Shown here one piece after another: positions 9,330 to 16,858 of a DNA stretch of 21,012 nucleotides. The stretch covers positions 1 through 21,012 of IMG/VR virus record IMGVR_UViG_3300031711_000029, one strand, 5' to 3'. Both the position numbers and the translations under genes were made by a program. Position 1 is the stretch's first letter. Every line of letters starts with the position of its first letter. The notes beneath the pieces were generated by a model that had not been told where the DNA came from, searched no databases, and worked only from the letters and a program-made list of their open reading frames with translations. Source of the stretch: a virus.

Positions 9330-12157
9330 CAGTTCGTCGATTCAATGGAAAAAGTCACCCCGTTGATCGTCGCTGGGTTTGGCGAGGCAGATTGGAGATA
9401 GAGGCGCGGATCGGTGTCGTGGTCGGAGCCGATCTCGAATTGCTTCGAGTCGTATTGCGCCCAGACCGTCCCGTCGGCGACGAGCGCTCCATACTCCACC
9501 TCCGGCAGGTCGTCGAGCTTGCCGTTCGGCGTGAAGATGCCGTTCGGCTGATTGTCGGGGTCGTTCGGCGTCCACGTCCCGTAGCGCACGCCCTTCCACC
9601 ACGTATTGGTCAGCACGAGGCCGCAGTGGTCGAGGCGCTTCACCTGATTGATGGCTGAGCCCATTTGCGCCGCGTAGGCGAGCTTGGCTGAGATAAATTC
9701 GGCCTGATAGGGCAGGCCGGCGACTGCGGCGATGACCGCGACGCCATTGGGGATGGTGACTGTCCCGTTTGATTGGACAACGGCCGTGCCGAGATCGCCA
9801 AAGTGGCCAGCGCCGCCGTCCCCCCAGATCGCCACGGTCTTGCCGATGAGGTGATTGAAGCCGGAAAGGATGGTTGCTGGCGCCCCCTGATAGACGAGGT
9901 TGGCGTCGACGCATTTCGAGATCGCCGCCCCCTGGCACTCGTCGACCCGCGCCCACTTCTCCAGATAGCGAACGTGCTGGCCCTGGATGACGCGGTTGAT
10001 GACGAAGTAGACCTGATCCTCGCGAAAGCCCGGCAGGATGGCGATGCCTTCGATCACGCCGTCGGTCTGCATGCGCCACCAAGCGATGACGTCGTCGTCG
10101 ATGTCGTAGATCAGCGACGCCATGATTCCGTCGGTGCGGATCATATTGATGCGCGTGTCGGGCTGGCGCTGCACAGCCATGTCGACGAAGCCGGGAAGCC
10201 CGATGTCCGGATTCAAGCGCGTGAGGTCGCTCGGCTTATAGTTGTAGATCCGAATGTCGTAGACGAGATCGTAGAGCCGCCGGCCCGACTGGTCGAGATA
10301 AACCACGCGCTGATCGACAGCGACCGCCTGCAAGCCGTAGGCGCCATTCGTCACGGAGCGCCGCAGAATGAAATTCGACGGCGTCAGCGGGCTCTCGATC
10401 GCGTCCGACATGGCGGCGAGGATCGACGTGTCCGCACCAGCGAGCATATGGTCGATCGACACCATCCAATTGATGTTGGCGATCGGGCCTTGGCCGACGG
10501 CCGTGTCGAGCGGTGCCGCATCGCCGGTCGCATCGTAATCGAAGTTCGTGTAGTCGTCGGAAATCGAGCCCCAAAACTTGTCGGCGCCTGACCACCACAG
10601 CCGCCCTTGGTGCAGAGTTGTCGCCGTCGGATAGCCCTGCCCGGCCGACCACTCGGATTGCAGCCAGTCGTGCGTCTTGTCTGTGCCCCAGAAGGGGACA
10701 AGCACTTCAGCGTTGGCGACGGTCGCACTGGTGATTGATGTGATGTGACAGACGCCGTAATTGCCGCCGCCGCCATAATTGATAACGATGACCGCGCTGC
10801 CGCTGACGTAGTTCCCCGGCTCGAAGCCTATCTGATACCAGACGATCTCGTTGTTGAGGCCGTCGGTGATCGTGTCGCTTTGGTTCGAGGTGTACGTCTT
10901 GTAAGTCGAGAACCCGGTCGTCGCGCTGGTGAACGAGCGCTGCACGCTGATCGTGCCGGTCCATGTTCCTGAAATCGTGAATGTGAAATTGCGGTCTGCG
11001 GTCGCCGTATTTTTGACGTTCCCGGAGCCGTCGACCGTGCTGACGTAGGAAACGCCGGACACGCGCAGCGCATCGGTGAAGGTCCCGTCAAACGAGACTG
11101 TCTCGTTGATGTATTGCCCGGTGTGGAAGAGCCGGAACAGCGTACCGACATCGTCCACGGTGAAAAGGCCGCCGCTCGCCGTCAGCGTGACGTTGCCATA
11201 GAGGGCGCTGGGCTGAAGCGTGAGCGAAGCATTGCTCGGCGCACCGGACATAGGGCCCTTGATCGGGCGATATTTGACGATCGACCAGCTTGTCGGCGTA
11301 TAGCGGTTGATCTGGTATTGAGGGTATCCGGTGCAGGCGACGTAGACGAAGTCGCCAGATTGCGTGGAGCGGATGAGCGATGGAGTGACCGAAGGCGATC
11401 CAATCGCGTCCGCGCCCCACGGTGCCGGCAATGTGAAGACGCCCGCGGCTTCGATGGCGATCGAGGTGACCTTCACCTGCTGCGCCCATGTCGGCAGCGA
11501 TTGCGCATTCGTGTTAGCGTTCTGGACGGAGATCGTCGCTGAAAACTGCGGGTAGACCGTCGTCGCTCCAGGCGTGAAGGCGAGCGAGTAGGTCCCGGTG
11601 TCGAGTTTTGCGACTGGGAAAACATCATCGAGACCAGCCGTCGTCCCGATCGCGAAGTTGATCGGTCCATTAGCGACGACAATGCGCAGCGCGTGTTCGG
11701 TGTTGAGGTCGCCAGGCGCCACCGACATGGCGACGCTCGCATTCGCGGTAGCGCCGTTGTTCATCCCTGAGAAAGACAGGCCGCCGCTTGTGCTTGATGT
11801 CGCTGTGCCGGTCGTTGTGATCGACCACGAGCCGAAGGCCGGGATCGTCGTGGCGACCGCCGCGCGGGTGACGAGCGCATCGTCGATCCAAATCCGCATA
11901 AGGTTGGCGGTAAGTTCGATCAGCGCCGTGTCGGCGAAGGCGGCGACGAACGGGATAATCTTGGTCGGCGCATTGTTGTAGATGCCACCGACATATTGCG
12001 TCCCTGGCCGCAGCATCATTGGCCCGAGCACGCGCGGCAGATAGTTGATCTGGGATTGCGCGGAAAGGCGCAGATGCTCGATGTCGCTGCGGGCCATTGC
12101 CAGCAGGCTGACTTCTCCACGGTTTAGGGCCGCGAGAATTTGGTTCTGCCGAGCCAC
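9329..12157 (-). CDS. Tail nozzle protein, tail tubular protein B-like (gp12-type)
   Basis: This 942-residue protein starts with GTG at 12157 (residues MARQNQILAALNRGEVSLLA). AGGAGG lies five bases upstream, which decides the start. The N-terminal 70 residues, with LNRGEVS and RVLGPMMLRPGTQYVG, match the opening of podovirus tail nozzle proteins, where N-G-E-x-S and 'RPG' motifs recur. Residues about 100-480 are Thr/Ser/Gly-rich beta structure. Near residues 505-535, GYPTATTLHQGRLWWSG and FWGSISDDYTNFD give the signature I associate with these nozzles. It would form the distal part of the short tail that contacts the cell surface. T7 gp12 is 794 residues, so this one is longer, mainly in the beta-rich first half. 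It follows the tail tube gene after a 19-base gap. Confidence 0.88.
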   Translation of the reverse strand: MARQNQILAALNRGEVSLLAMARSDIEHLRLSAQSQINYLPRVLGPMMLRPGTQYVGGIYNNAPTKIIPFVAAFADTALIELTANLMRIWIDDALVTRAAVATTIPAFGSWSITTTGTATSSTSGGLSFSGMNNGATANASVAMSVAPGDLNTEHALRIVVANGPINFAIGTTAGLDDVFPVAKLDTGTYSLAFTPGATTVYPQFSATISVQNANTNAQSLPTWAQQVKVTSIAIEAAGVFTLPAPWGADAIGSPSVTPSLIRSTQSGDFVYVACTGYPQYQINRYTPTSWSIVKYRPIKGPMSGAPSNASLTLQPSALYGNVTLTASGGLFTVDDVGTLFRLFHTGQYINETVSFDGTFTDALRVSGVSYVSTVDGSGNVKNTATADRNFTFTISGTWTGTISVQRSFTSATTGFSTYKTYTSNQSDTITDGLNNEIVWYQIGFEPGNYVSGSAVIVINYGGGGNYGVCHITSITSATVANAEVLVPFWGTDKTHDWLQSEWSAGQGYPTATTLHQGRLWWSGADKFWGSISDDYTNFDYDATGDAAPLDTAVGQGPIANINWMVSIDHMLAGADTSILAAMSDAIESPLTPSNFILRRSVTNGAYGLQAVAVDQRVVYLDQSGRRLYDLVYDIRIYNYKPSDLTRLNPDIGLPGFVDMAVQRQPDTRINMIRTDGIMASLIYDIDDDVIAWWRMQTDGVIEGIAILPGFREDQVYFVINRVIQGQHVRYLEKWARVDECQGAAISKCVDANLVYQGAPATILSGFNHLIGKTVAIWGDGGAGHFGDLGTAVVQSNGTVTIPNGVAVIAAVAGLPYQAEFISAKLAYAAQMGSAINQVKRLDHCGLVLTNTWWKGVRYGTWTPNDPDNQPNGIFTPNGKLDDLPEVEYGALVADGTVWAQYDSKQFEIGSDHDTDPRLYLQSASPNPATINGVTFSIESTN

Positions 12158-12162
12158 GCTCC

Positions 12163-12168
12163 CCTCCT
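12163..12168 (-). promoter_or_regulatory. Strong ribosome binding site for the tail nozzle gene
   Basis: AGGAGG on the minus strand lies five bases before the GTG at 12157. It is the best Shine-Dalgarno match in the tail region and fixes a non-ATG start for the long nozzle gene. Confidence 0.8.
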
Positions 12169-12176
12169 AGCGGGTC

Positions 12177-12809
12177 TCACTCGTCTCCAGGCCAATAAGG
12201 AAGGATCGACCCGCGGGGCGCGCGAGATTGAACCCATGTGCCGACCGGCATGGACCTCGGCGGCAAGTCCATAGCGTCCTTGGCGATCGCTCGGCGCCGG
12301 ATCATCTCCTTGCGCTTCTCAAGCTCTTCCATCTTTTGCGACCACTGCTTGACCCGCGGGCAGAGCAGCCACGCGAGGTGGATGCCGAGATACTCAGAGA
12401 ACCCCGGCGTCCACAGGCTCATGTTCCAACCCCAATCGGGGTCGCTGGAGACGTATTTGACGTAGATCGGCGAAATGTCGCTGTACCAGACGTTGTTCAA
12501 ATCATCGTAGCGGCGCAGCGGCGGATCGAAGATTTCGTTGTCGGCGACGAGATACGTCTTGGTCCAGTCAGGCGGCTTGGGGAACGCGTACTTGTAGCCG
12601 AACTGCGGAACCTCGTTGGCGCTCGCATCCACTTTCACGTTTCTGATCGCGTGCAGCCAATATGCGTCATAGAGCACCGTCAGCACAGCGTCTGACCACT
12701 CGCTGTCCAGCAAGCGCCGTGGCTCGCGATTCTCCGTCAGGGAGCCAAGGGGGCGCTCTTCGAGCCACCGCAGCGCTTTGTTGTAGACGCCGAGCTGAGA
12801 CGCGGCCAT
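12177..12809 (-). CDS. Tail tube / adaptor protein, tail tubular protein A-like (gp11-type)
   Basis: This is a 210-residue protein (T7 gp11 is 196). The ATG at 12809 has GAGGG eight bases upstream. The N-terminus, LGVYNKALRWLEERPLGSLTENREPRRLLDSEWSDAV, is the classic start of the gp11 family: a helix 'YN.AL..LG' followed by a 'L.E...R.L...W' segment. The family then has a long helix ending in aromatic residues, here LYDAYWLHAIRNV. The middle (FGYKYAFPKPPDW, YVKYVSSDPDWG) also follows the family pattern. The protein would form the ring joining the portal to the nozzle. It sits directly before the nozzle gene, as in T7. The C-terminal third is Lys/Arg/Glu-rich helix followed by a Pro-rich tail. 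Confidence 0.88.
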   Translation of the reverse strand: MAASQLGVYNKALRWLEERPLGSLTENREPRRLLDSEWSDAVLTVLYDAYWLHAIRNVKVDASANEVPQFGYKYAFPKPPDWTKTYLVADNEIFDPPLRRYDDLNNVWYSDISPIYVKYVSSDPDWGWNMSLWTPGFSEYLGIHLAWLLCPRVKQWSQKMEELEKRKEMIRRRAIAKDAMDLPPRSMPVGTWVQSRAPRGSILPYWPGDE

Positions 12810-12859
12810 GGCTAAGCCCTCTCCTGCTTAGTGGCGGCGGCCGAAGCCGCCTGCCGCCG

Positions 12860-13336
12860 TCACGCCGCGCGCTGTCCCTGCGCCCGGAGAAATTCATAGA
12901 CCCACTTGTTCGCCGCCTCACGGCTTTCGAGGCCGCTCTGCACAACGCGGCCGTCCTTCGTCCGCCGGATGCCCCATTTCTTGGCGAGGCCGAGGTCTTC
13001 GACGGAATATTCCGTGTCGCCGGCCGGGATTTCCGCCTTCTCGCGAATGATGACGGGCGGGAAGATGAAGCGGGTGACCGCGCCGTGGCCGTAGGTCGCG
13101 AACACGATGAGCTCGCCGTACCACGACTTGTCCTCGCACATGACGGCGATCTTCGCCCCTGGAGCGAGCTGGCGGCCGGCGACGTGGCGCCAATATTCAA
13201 TGCTGAGGACGTCGTCAGGCTTGGTGCCGACTTCGGCGATCGCAAACCACGAGGTCTGGCGGAATTGGGATTCGTGGAAATTCTTCAAGGGGACGGCGAG
13301 GTCTTTGGCCTTCGCCTCAATCGTGGCTTCGCTCAT
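12860..13336 (-). CDS. Hypothetical phage head/tail-joining region protein
   Basis: This is a 158-residue protein that I do not recognise. The ATG at 13336 has GGAG seven bases upstream. It starts with a charged helix and then shows alternating beta-type segments (SWFAIAEVG, AKIAVMCEDKSWYGELIVFATYG, AVTRFIFPPVII). It ends in a short domain with KKWGIRRTKDGRVV and a terminal helix, EAANKWVYEFLRAQG. It is the first gene after the terminator that follows the capsid module, and it precedes the tail tube gene. That position suggests a head-completion, head-fibre or tail-assembly role, but this is context only. No signal peptide or membrane segment is seen. Confidence 0.75.
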   Translation of the reverse strand: MSEATIEAKAKDLAVPLKNFHESQFRQTSWFAIAEVGTKPDDVLSIEYWRHVAGRQLAPGAKIAVMCEDKSWYGELIVFATYGHGAVTRFIFPPVIIREKAEIPAGDTEYSVEDLGLAKKWGIRRTKDGRVVQSGLESREAANKWVYEFLRAQGQRAA

Positions 13337-13490
13337 TGCCGACTCCAGTAACTACGGGTAGCGCATTGCGCCCCCGATGATTACCAGAGATTGGGGCAAG
13401 CGGCAAAAGGCGCGCGCTCGATCCAACGAAAAACGGCGGCCTGAAGGCCGCCGTCCTTGTCGCCCCATTCGCCCCAGAACGAAGATGAGA
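13337..13490 (-). other. Intergenic region with terminator
   Basis: This 154-base gap lies between the small head protein gene and the 158-residue gene. It holds the intrinsic terminator at 13428-13454 and, beyond it, the 10-base word shared with the gap upstream of the vWA gene (13391-13400). No further gene is seen. Confidence 0.7.
13428..13454 (-). terminator. Intrinsic terminator after the capsid module
   Basis: A perfect 9-bp GC-rich stem (ACGGCGGCC / GGCCGCCGT) with the tetraloop TTCA on the minus strand is followed by five Ts. It lies after the capsid and small head protein genes and before the tail genes, the same place as the major late terminator downstream of gene 10 in T7. Confidence 0.9.
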
Positions 13491-13847
13491 TCAGCTCGTC
13501 GCAATCAGGCTAAGCGTGACGCCGTAGCCGGACGTGGTCGCCTGCACGGCGGAGACATAGGCGAGGCGCCCAACGTCCGTGCCGACCGCCACATAGTCCG
13601 TGGTGATCAGAACGAAGGAGCCGAGCTTCAGGCCCCGCTTCTGGCCGTCGGAGATGTAGTTCGCGCCGAGGATCGTCGCGATTGCGTCGCCGCCGGTCGC
13701 GCCGGTCGCCTTCGTCGCCCACGAAGCGGCCCAGTTCGGGTTGTTCGAGGAGTCGTTGTAGGCGAACAGATTGGGAGCGTTCTCGATGCCGGAGGTGAGC
13801 TGCGAGAGGAAGCCGCCGACATAGCCGCTCGGGGTTGCAGTGGTCAT
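13491..13847 (-). CDS. Small head protein, possible capsid decoration/cement protein
   Basis: This is a 118-residue protein from the ATG at 13847. A longer version would need a TTG at 13874; AAAGG upstream of the ATG and the normal-looking MTTATPSG start favour the ATG. The sequence is rich in Gly, Ala, Thr and Ser with beta-type stretches: GYVGGFLSQLTSGIENAPNLFAY, GDAIATILGANYISDGQKRGLKLGSFVLI, and a C-terminal VGRLAYVSAVQATTSGYGVTLSLI. Similar small proteins with the 'D-A-I-A-T-I-...-A-N-Y-x-S-D' pattern lie just after the capsid gene in many podophages. They are thought to be structural, perhaps cementing the shell. The function here is inferred from position. It is separated from the capsid gene by a strong hairpin and followed by a terminator. 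Confidence 0.78.
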   Translation of the reverse strand: MTTATPSGYVGGFLSQLTSGIENAPNLFAYNDSSNNPNWAASWATKATGATGGDAIATILGANYISDGQKRGLKLGSFVLITTDYVAVGTDVGRLAYVSAVQATTSGYGVTLSLIATS

Positions 13848-13884
13848 GGTCGTGAGCCTTTTCAGTTGGACCAAGTGAACTATG

Positions 13885-13907
13885 CGGGGGCTCGCGCGGA
13901 GCCCCCG
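13885..13907 (-). other. Strong hairpin between capsid and small head protein genes
   Basis: A perfect 9-bp stem (CGGGGGCTC / GAGCCCCCG) with a five-base loop lies just after the capsid stop. No T-run follows on either strand, so it does not look like a complete intrinsic terminator. It may protect the abundant capsid message or reduce read-through. Confidence 0.7.
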
Positions 13908-13920
13908 ATTATGCTCCCGA

Positions 13921-14778
13921 TCAGCTCAGGGCCGAGCCGTCATGCGCAACCTGGAAGGCGCCGTTCGCTTGCAAGAGCTTGGAGCCCATGTAGACGGAGG
14001 TGCGGGCCCAGGAGAAGTCCTGGCGGCGGTGGTAGTCGGCCATCGCCTGGATCTCGCCGGAGTTGACCGCGTGGCCGATGGCGTTGCGGTGGAAGGCGTA
14101 GCACAGCTCGTTGTTCGTGCCGGTGCCGGTGATCAACGGGGTCTCGATCCAGTTGAAGCCGGCCCAGCGCAGCATGCGCCGCATGCCGCCGCCGCCGACG
14201 CCCTGGCTCGCGCCGGTCAGGACCTTCACGTCCACATAGAAGGCGTTCGTGAATTCCTTGGTCTGGTAGAGGTAGCCCATGAACGCCGGGGTCACGACGA
14301 AGAACATATTGTCGATCTCTTCGATCGGCACGGCATTGTTGCCCATCTTCGTGCGAACCTTGGTCACAAGGGCCAAGTTCGCCGTGACGGCGGTTCCGGT
14401 GTTGCTCGTCGTGGTCGCGAGCTGAGCCAGGATGTCCAGGTCCATCGTGCGGTTGATGACCTTCATCGAGGTCTCTTGCATGATCCGCTTGCCGTCGCCT
14501 TGCGAGGCGAACAGGTTGAAGCCGGTGCGCTGCACGAGGTCGTGGTATTCGACGAGGACCGCCGGATACTGGTTGAGGTTGTCGGTGCGCGACGGGATCA
14601 TGCCGTTCACGCCGCGGGTCTGAGCGACCGCGGAGCCGGAGTCGGCAGTCAGGAACGTCGCCTGGTTGCCCTTGATCACCGCTTCCGTGACGCAGCAGGT
14701 GCGCAGCAGGCTGACGCCCACCTCGAAGCCGGCGATGAACTCCTGCCTATACTGGGTCTGGAAGGCACTGTCCGACAT
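13921..14778 (-). CDS. Major capsid protein
   Basis: This 285-residue protein has its ATG at 14778, with AGAGG about ten bases upstream. It opens with MSDSAFQTQYRQEFIAGFEVGVSLLRTCC, resembling capsid starts in which a helix 'Y..EF..GFE....L' leads into the shell domain. Further points are GVNGMIPSRTDNLNQYPAVLVEYHDLVQRTGFNLFASQGD, a long central helix VINRTMDLDILAQLA, the segment NMFFVVTPAFMGYLYQTKEFTNAFYVDVK, and a WNWIETP-like strand near 225 (FNWIETPLITG). The layout is that of HK97-fold capsids of podophages, though shorter than T7 gp10A (345 residues). Position after scaffold and before a small head protein and terminator supports it. Two inserted-looking genes separate it from the scaffold gene. 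Confidence 0.85.
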   Translation of the reverse strand: MSDSAFQTQYRQEFIAGFEVGVSLLRTCCVTEAVIKGNQATFLTADSGSAVAQTRGVNGMIPSRTDNLNQYPAVLVEYHDLVQRTGFNLFASQGDGKRIMQETSMKVINRTMDLDILAQLATTTSNTGTAVTANLALVTKVRTKMGNNAVPIEEIDNMFFVVTPAFMGYLYQTKEFTNAFYVDVKVLTGASQGVGGGGMRRMLRWAGFNWIETPLITGTGTNNELCYAFHRNAIGHAVNSGEIQAMADYHRRQDFSWARTSVYMGSKLLQANGAFQVAHDGSALS

Positions 14779-14858
14779 AGTATTAACCCCTCTGAAAGAG
14801 AACCTATGCTTGGTTCGACTTCCGTTAGGGGTGTCTCGACTTTGGAAGCCTCGGGATG

Positions 14859-14871
14859 TCTACTTAGTAGA
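14859..14871. repeat. Inverted repeat upstream of the capsid gene (left)
   Basis: TCTAC-TTA-GTAGA is a 5-bp dyad with a 3-base centre. It shares the word GTCTACT with the second dyad about 100 bases away. Confidence 0.55.
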
Positions 14872-14961
14872 GCCGATGCCAACCTGATCAAGGGCCTTGC
14901 GTCGTCGGTGCGCCATGCTCTCTCTGGGCCATTTGAAATGGGGTGTCAGAACGAGCCGGCG

Positions 14962-14977
14962 CGTCTACTAATAGACG
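14962..14977. repeat. Inverted repeat upstream of the capsid gene (right)
   Basis: CGTCTA-CTAA-TAGACG is a 6-bp dyad with a 4-base centre. It shares GTCTACT with the left dyad, which suggests a common binding protein or common origin. Confidence 0.55.
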
Positions 14978-15008
14978 TATCGCTCGGTTGTGTAAATAGG
15001 GGTAGCAA

Positions 15009-16058
15009 TCACTCGATTTTAGCGAACTCGCCCCATGCCAACTTCGCCTCTTCGCAATAGGCCGCGTAGGCTTGCTCCTTCGTCCAGAACGAGCCTATGC
15101 GGCGACCGACGCCATCGACCTTGATCCATGCACCCCACTTACCCTCTGCGGCGATGTAGGAGACGCCGCGGTAGCCGCTTGTGTTGCGGCTGGAGGTCAA
15201 AGCATTGGCGATGTTTTGGGATTGGGTTGCCTCCCGCAAGTTGCAGAGGCGGTTGTCGTCGCGGATGTTGTTTTTGTGGTCGATCTTCTTGGCAGGCCAA
15301 ACGCCGTGAGTGATCACCCACGCCAACACGTGCGCGGGATATTGCTTGCCGAACAGTCCAACCCGCCAATAACCGTCTGGATTGAGACGGCCTGCCACCG
15401 TGCCGATCTGCCCGCGGAAACCAAGCGCGCGCCTCCATTTCAATTTGCCGGTAGCCGAATCGTAGGACAGAGCATCCCTGACTTCGTCGACTGTCGGCCG
15501 CTCATTCCGACGGCGCGGCTTTTTCTCGCGCGCCGCTGGCGACGGCTTCACGAAGTCGACCCCGCGAGCAAATTCTCCATAGGTCGCGATCGCCGCCTTT
15601 TCGTAAGCCGCCGCCGCTTCCTCTATCGTCTTGAAGACTCCGAGATACTGCTTGCCGAGTTGGGCCTGCCAGAGGCCGCTGGCCTTGTGCCAGCAGACAC
15701 CCTTCACGCCAGACCTGTTGGTGATTGGGCGCCCTTGGTTCGCCATGTTTTGCGCCTGCGTGCACTCACGCAGGTTGCGAATCCGACAGTCGGCCTTGTC
15801 GCCGTTCCGATGGTCGAGACGCTCTGGCCAGCGCCCATGCACCCATGCAAATGCGGCGTGATGGGCAAGCACTATTGAGCCGTCGATCCGAATGCGGCGA
15901 TAGCCATCATCCTTGTCGACGCGCGCGCCGGCCTCTTGCCCGGCAATGGCGCGACCGGACGTGATCAGCCACGCAAAAACGCCCGTCGCCGGGTCATAAG
16001 CGACATACTGCCGCAGCCGCTCGATCGACGGGCGCTTGGCGAGATTGGTTCTCACCAT
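15009..16058 (-). CDS. Double HNH-AP2 homing-endonuclease-like protein
   Basis: This 349-residue protein (ATG at 16058) contains the same two-domain unit twice. Unit 1 (about 12-165) has an HNH part with HHAAFAWVHGRWP, LDHRNGD (D82, H83, N85) and RNLRECTQAQNMAN, then an AP2-type DNA-binding part from NRSGVKGVCW to YGEFA (114-164). Unit 2 (about 189-347) repeats it: AHVLAWVITHGVWP, IDHKNN (D260, H261, N263), CNLREATQSQNIAN, then NTSGYRGVSY to WGEFA (292-346). A basic linker, KKPRRRNERP, joins them. Single HNH-AP2 proteins of about 150-200 residues are common free-standing homing endonucleases in phages. Both units keep the HNH core residues. The gene lies between vWA and capsid and is unlikely to be needed for the virion. 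It could instead be a nicking or packaging-associated HNH, but the AP2 pairing favours homing. Confidence 0.88.
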   Translation of the reverse strand: MVRTNLAKRPSIERLRQYVAYDPATGVFAWLITSGRAIAGQEAGARVDKDDGYRRIRIDGSIVLAHHAAFAWVHGRWPERLDHRNGDKADCRIRNLRECTQAQNMANQGRPITNRSGVKGVCWHKASGLWQAQLGKQYLGVFKTIEEAAAAYEKAAIATYGEFARGVDFVKPSPAAREKKPRRRNERPTVDEVRDALSYDSATGKLKWRRALGFRGQIGTVAGRLNPDGYWRVGLFGKQYPAHVLAWVITHGVWPAKKIDHKNNIRDDNRLCNLREATQSQNIANALTSSRNTSGYRGVSYIAAEGKWGAWIKVDGVGRRIGSFWTKEQAYAAYCEEAKLAWGEFAKIE

Positions 16059-16190
16059 GGGTCGCCGTCTTTGCGGCGGCGATACCAGGTGCGCCTAGAC
16101 ATCCCGAGTGCGGCCCACGGCTGTTGCGCCTCGATCGTTGAAGCGCGCTCCGACGTCAGCGGGCGCCGGAAAGGCCGTGGGCCTTCGCTT
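16052..16190 (-). other. Helix-turn-helix-like reading-frame remnant without a start codon
   Basis: Between the vWA and HNH-AP2 genes, a minus-strand frame ending at the TGA at 16052-16054 encodes LTSERASTIEAQQP followed by WAALGMSRRTWYRRRKDG. The second part looks like a resolvase-type helix-turn-helix. The frame is open from inside the end of the vWA gene, but the only ATG lies within the motif. It ends two bases past the HNH-AP2 ATG, in another frame. It is most likely a fragment left by rearrangement, or a non-ATG-started small protein. Confidence 0.4.
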
Positions 16191-16824
16191 TTGGGGCATG
16201 CGGACCGAAACGAGCGCGGTCTTCATCCGAATAGTTCATCGCTACCCCGCGCGCGCCGTATGAAGCCCGCATGCTGGCGGTCGCACTCATTGTCTCCGCA
16301 AAATTGGCTGAGTCGACCGACATAGTCTGACCACGCAGATTGCCAAGGTCAGCCCCTTGGGCGGCGTTGTCGAAGTCGGCGCCGAGGAAGATAACCTGCC
16401 AACCGCGCGCGCGGCACCGATCTAGGAGCTTCTTCGCAGACTCGCGATTGTGTTCGCGCGATTCGTTCTCATGGCCATCGGTCATAATCACGATCGCCGA
16501 TTTCTCCGGCGCGTCCGCATCGGCGACGGTAACGAGACGACCGACGGCGTCATAAAGCGGCGTCATCCCGCGTGGCGATACTTCGTGGTCGCCGATCGGC
16601 TTCCATGCCGACGCGACAACATCTTTCCGCAAAACGTCAAAAGGGCCAGCGCTGTCGAACACGGCGACCGTGACGAGAATGTTCTTGGTTTCCTTGTCCT
16701 TGGCGAGCCCTTGAACGTAGGCATTCACGCCACCGAGCGCGTCAGACCAGCGCGACGCCATCGAACCAGAGCGATCGAGCAGGATATAGTCGTGCTGCGC
16801 TGCCACCTTCTTTGCCTTAGCCAT
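16156..16824 (-). CDS. von Willebrand factor A (vWA) domain protein
   Basis: This 222-residue protein starts at the ATG at 16824, with GGGAG seven bases upstream; the preceding TTG codon is less likely. Almost the whole protein is one vWA domain: the first strand HDYILLDRSGSM carries the D-x-S-x-S metal site (D17, S19, S21), the second site is T88 in RGMTPLYDAVG, and the third is D116 in IVIMTDGHENES. A further strand, GWQVIFLGAD, follows. The last 60 residues are polar, with Ala/Ser-rich helix. An intact MIDAS metal site usually means metal-dependent binding to a partner protein. No MoxR-type ATPase or other usual vWA partner is near. The gene follows the terminator after the scaffold gene, so it may have its own promoter. 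Its role in the phage is unknown. Confidence 0.9.
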   Translation of the reverse strand: MAKAKKVAAQHDYILLDRSGSMASRWSDALGGVNAYVQGLAKDKETKNILVTVAVFDSAGPFDVLRKDVVASAWKPIGDHEVSPRGMTPLYDAVGRLVTVADADAPEKSAIVIMTDGHENESREHNRESAKKLLDRCRARGWQVIFLGADFDNAAQGADLGNLRGQTMSVDSANFAETMSATASMRASYGARGVAMNYSDEDRARFGPHAPKAKAHGLSGAR

Positions 16825-16858
16825 CAAATATCTCCCATCGCCGGGGTGGCGATGACAC

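Larger units (their letters stand above)
14779..15008 (-). other. Capsid leader region with two small inverted repeats
   Basis: This is a 230-base gap between the HNH-AP2 gene and the capsid gene. It holds the capsid ribosome binding site near its left end and two short dyads at 14859-14871 and 14962-14977. The gap is unusually long for this compact window and may contain a capsid promoter, but I cannot pick out a convincing -35/-10 pair. I see no gene in it. Confidence 0.6.

Noticed and set aside
13848-13874. TTG start for the small head protein
   Set aside because: It would add nine residues without a clear ribosome binding site, and the ATG at 13847 fits better.
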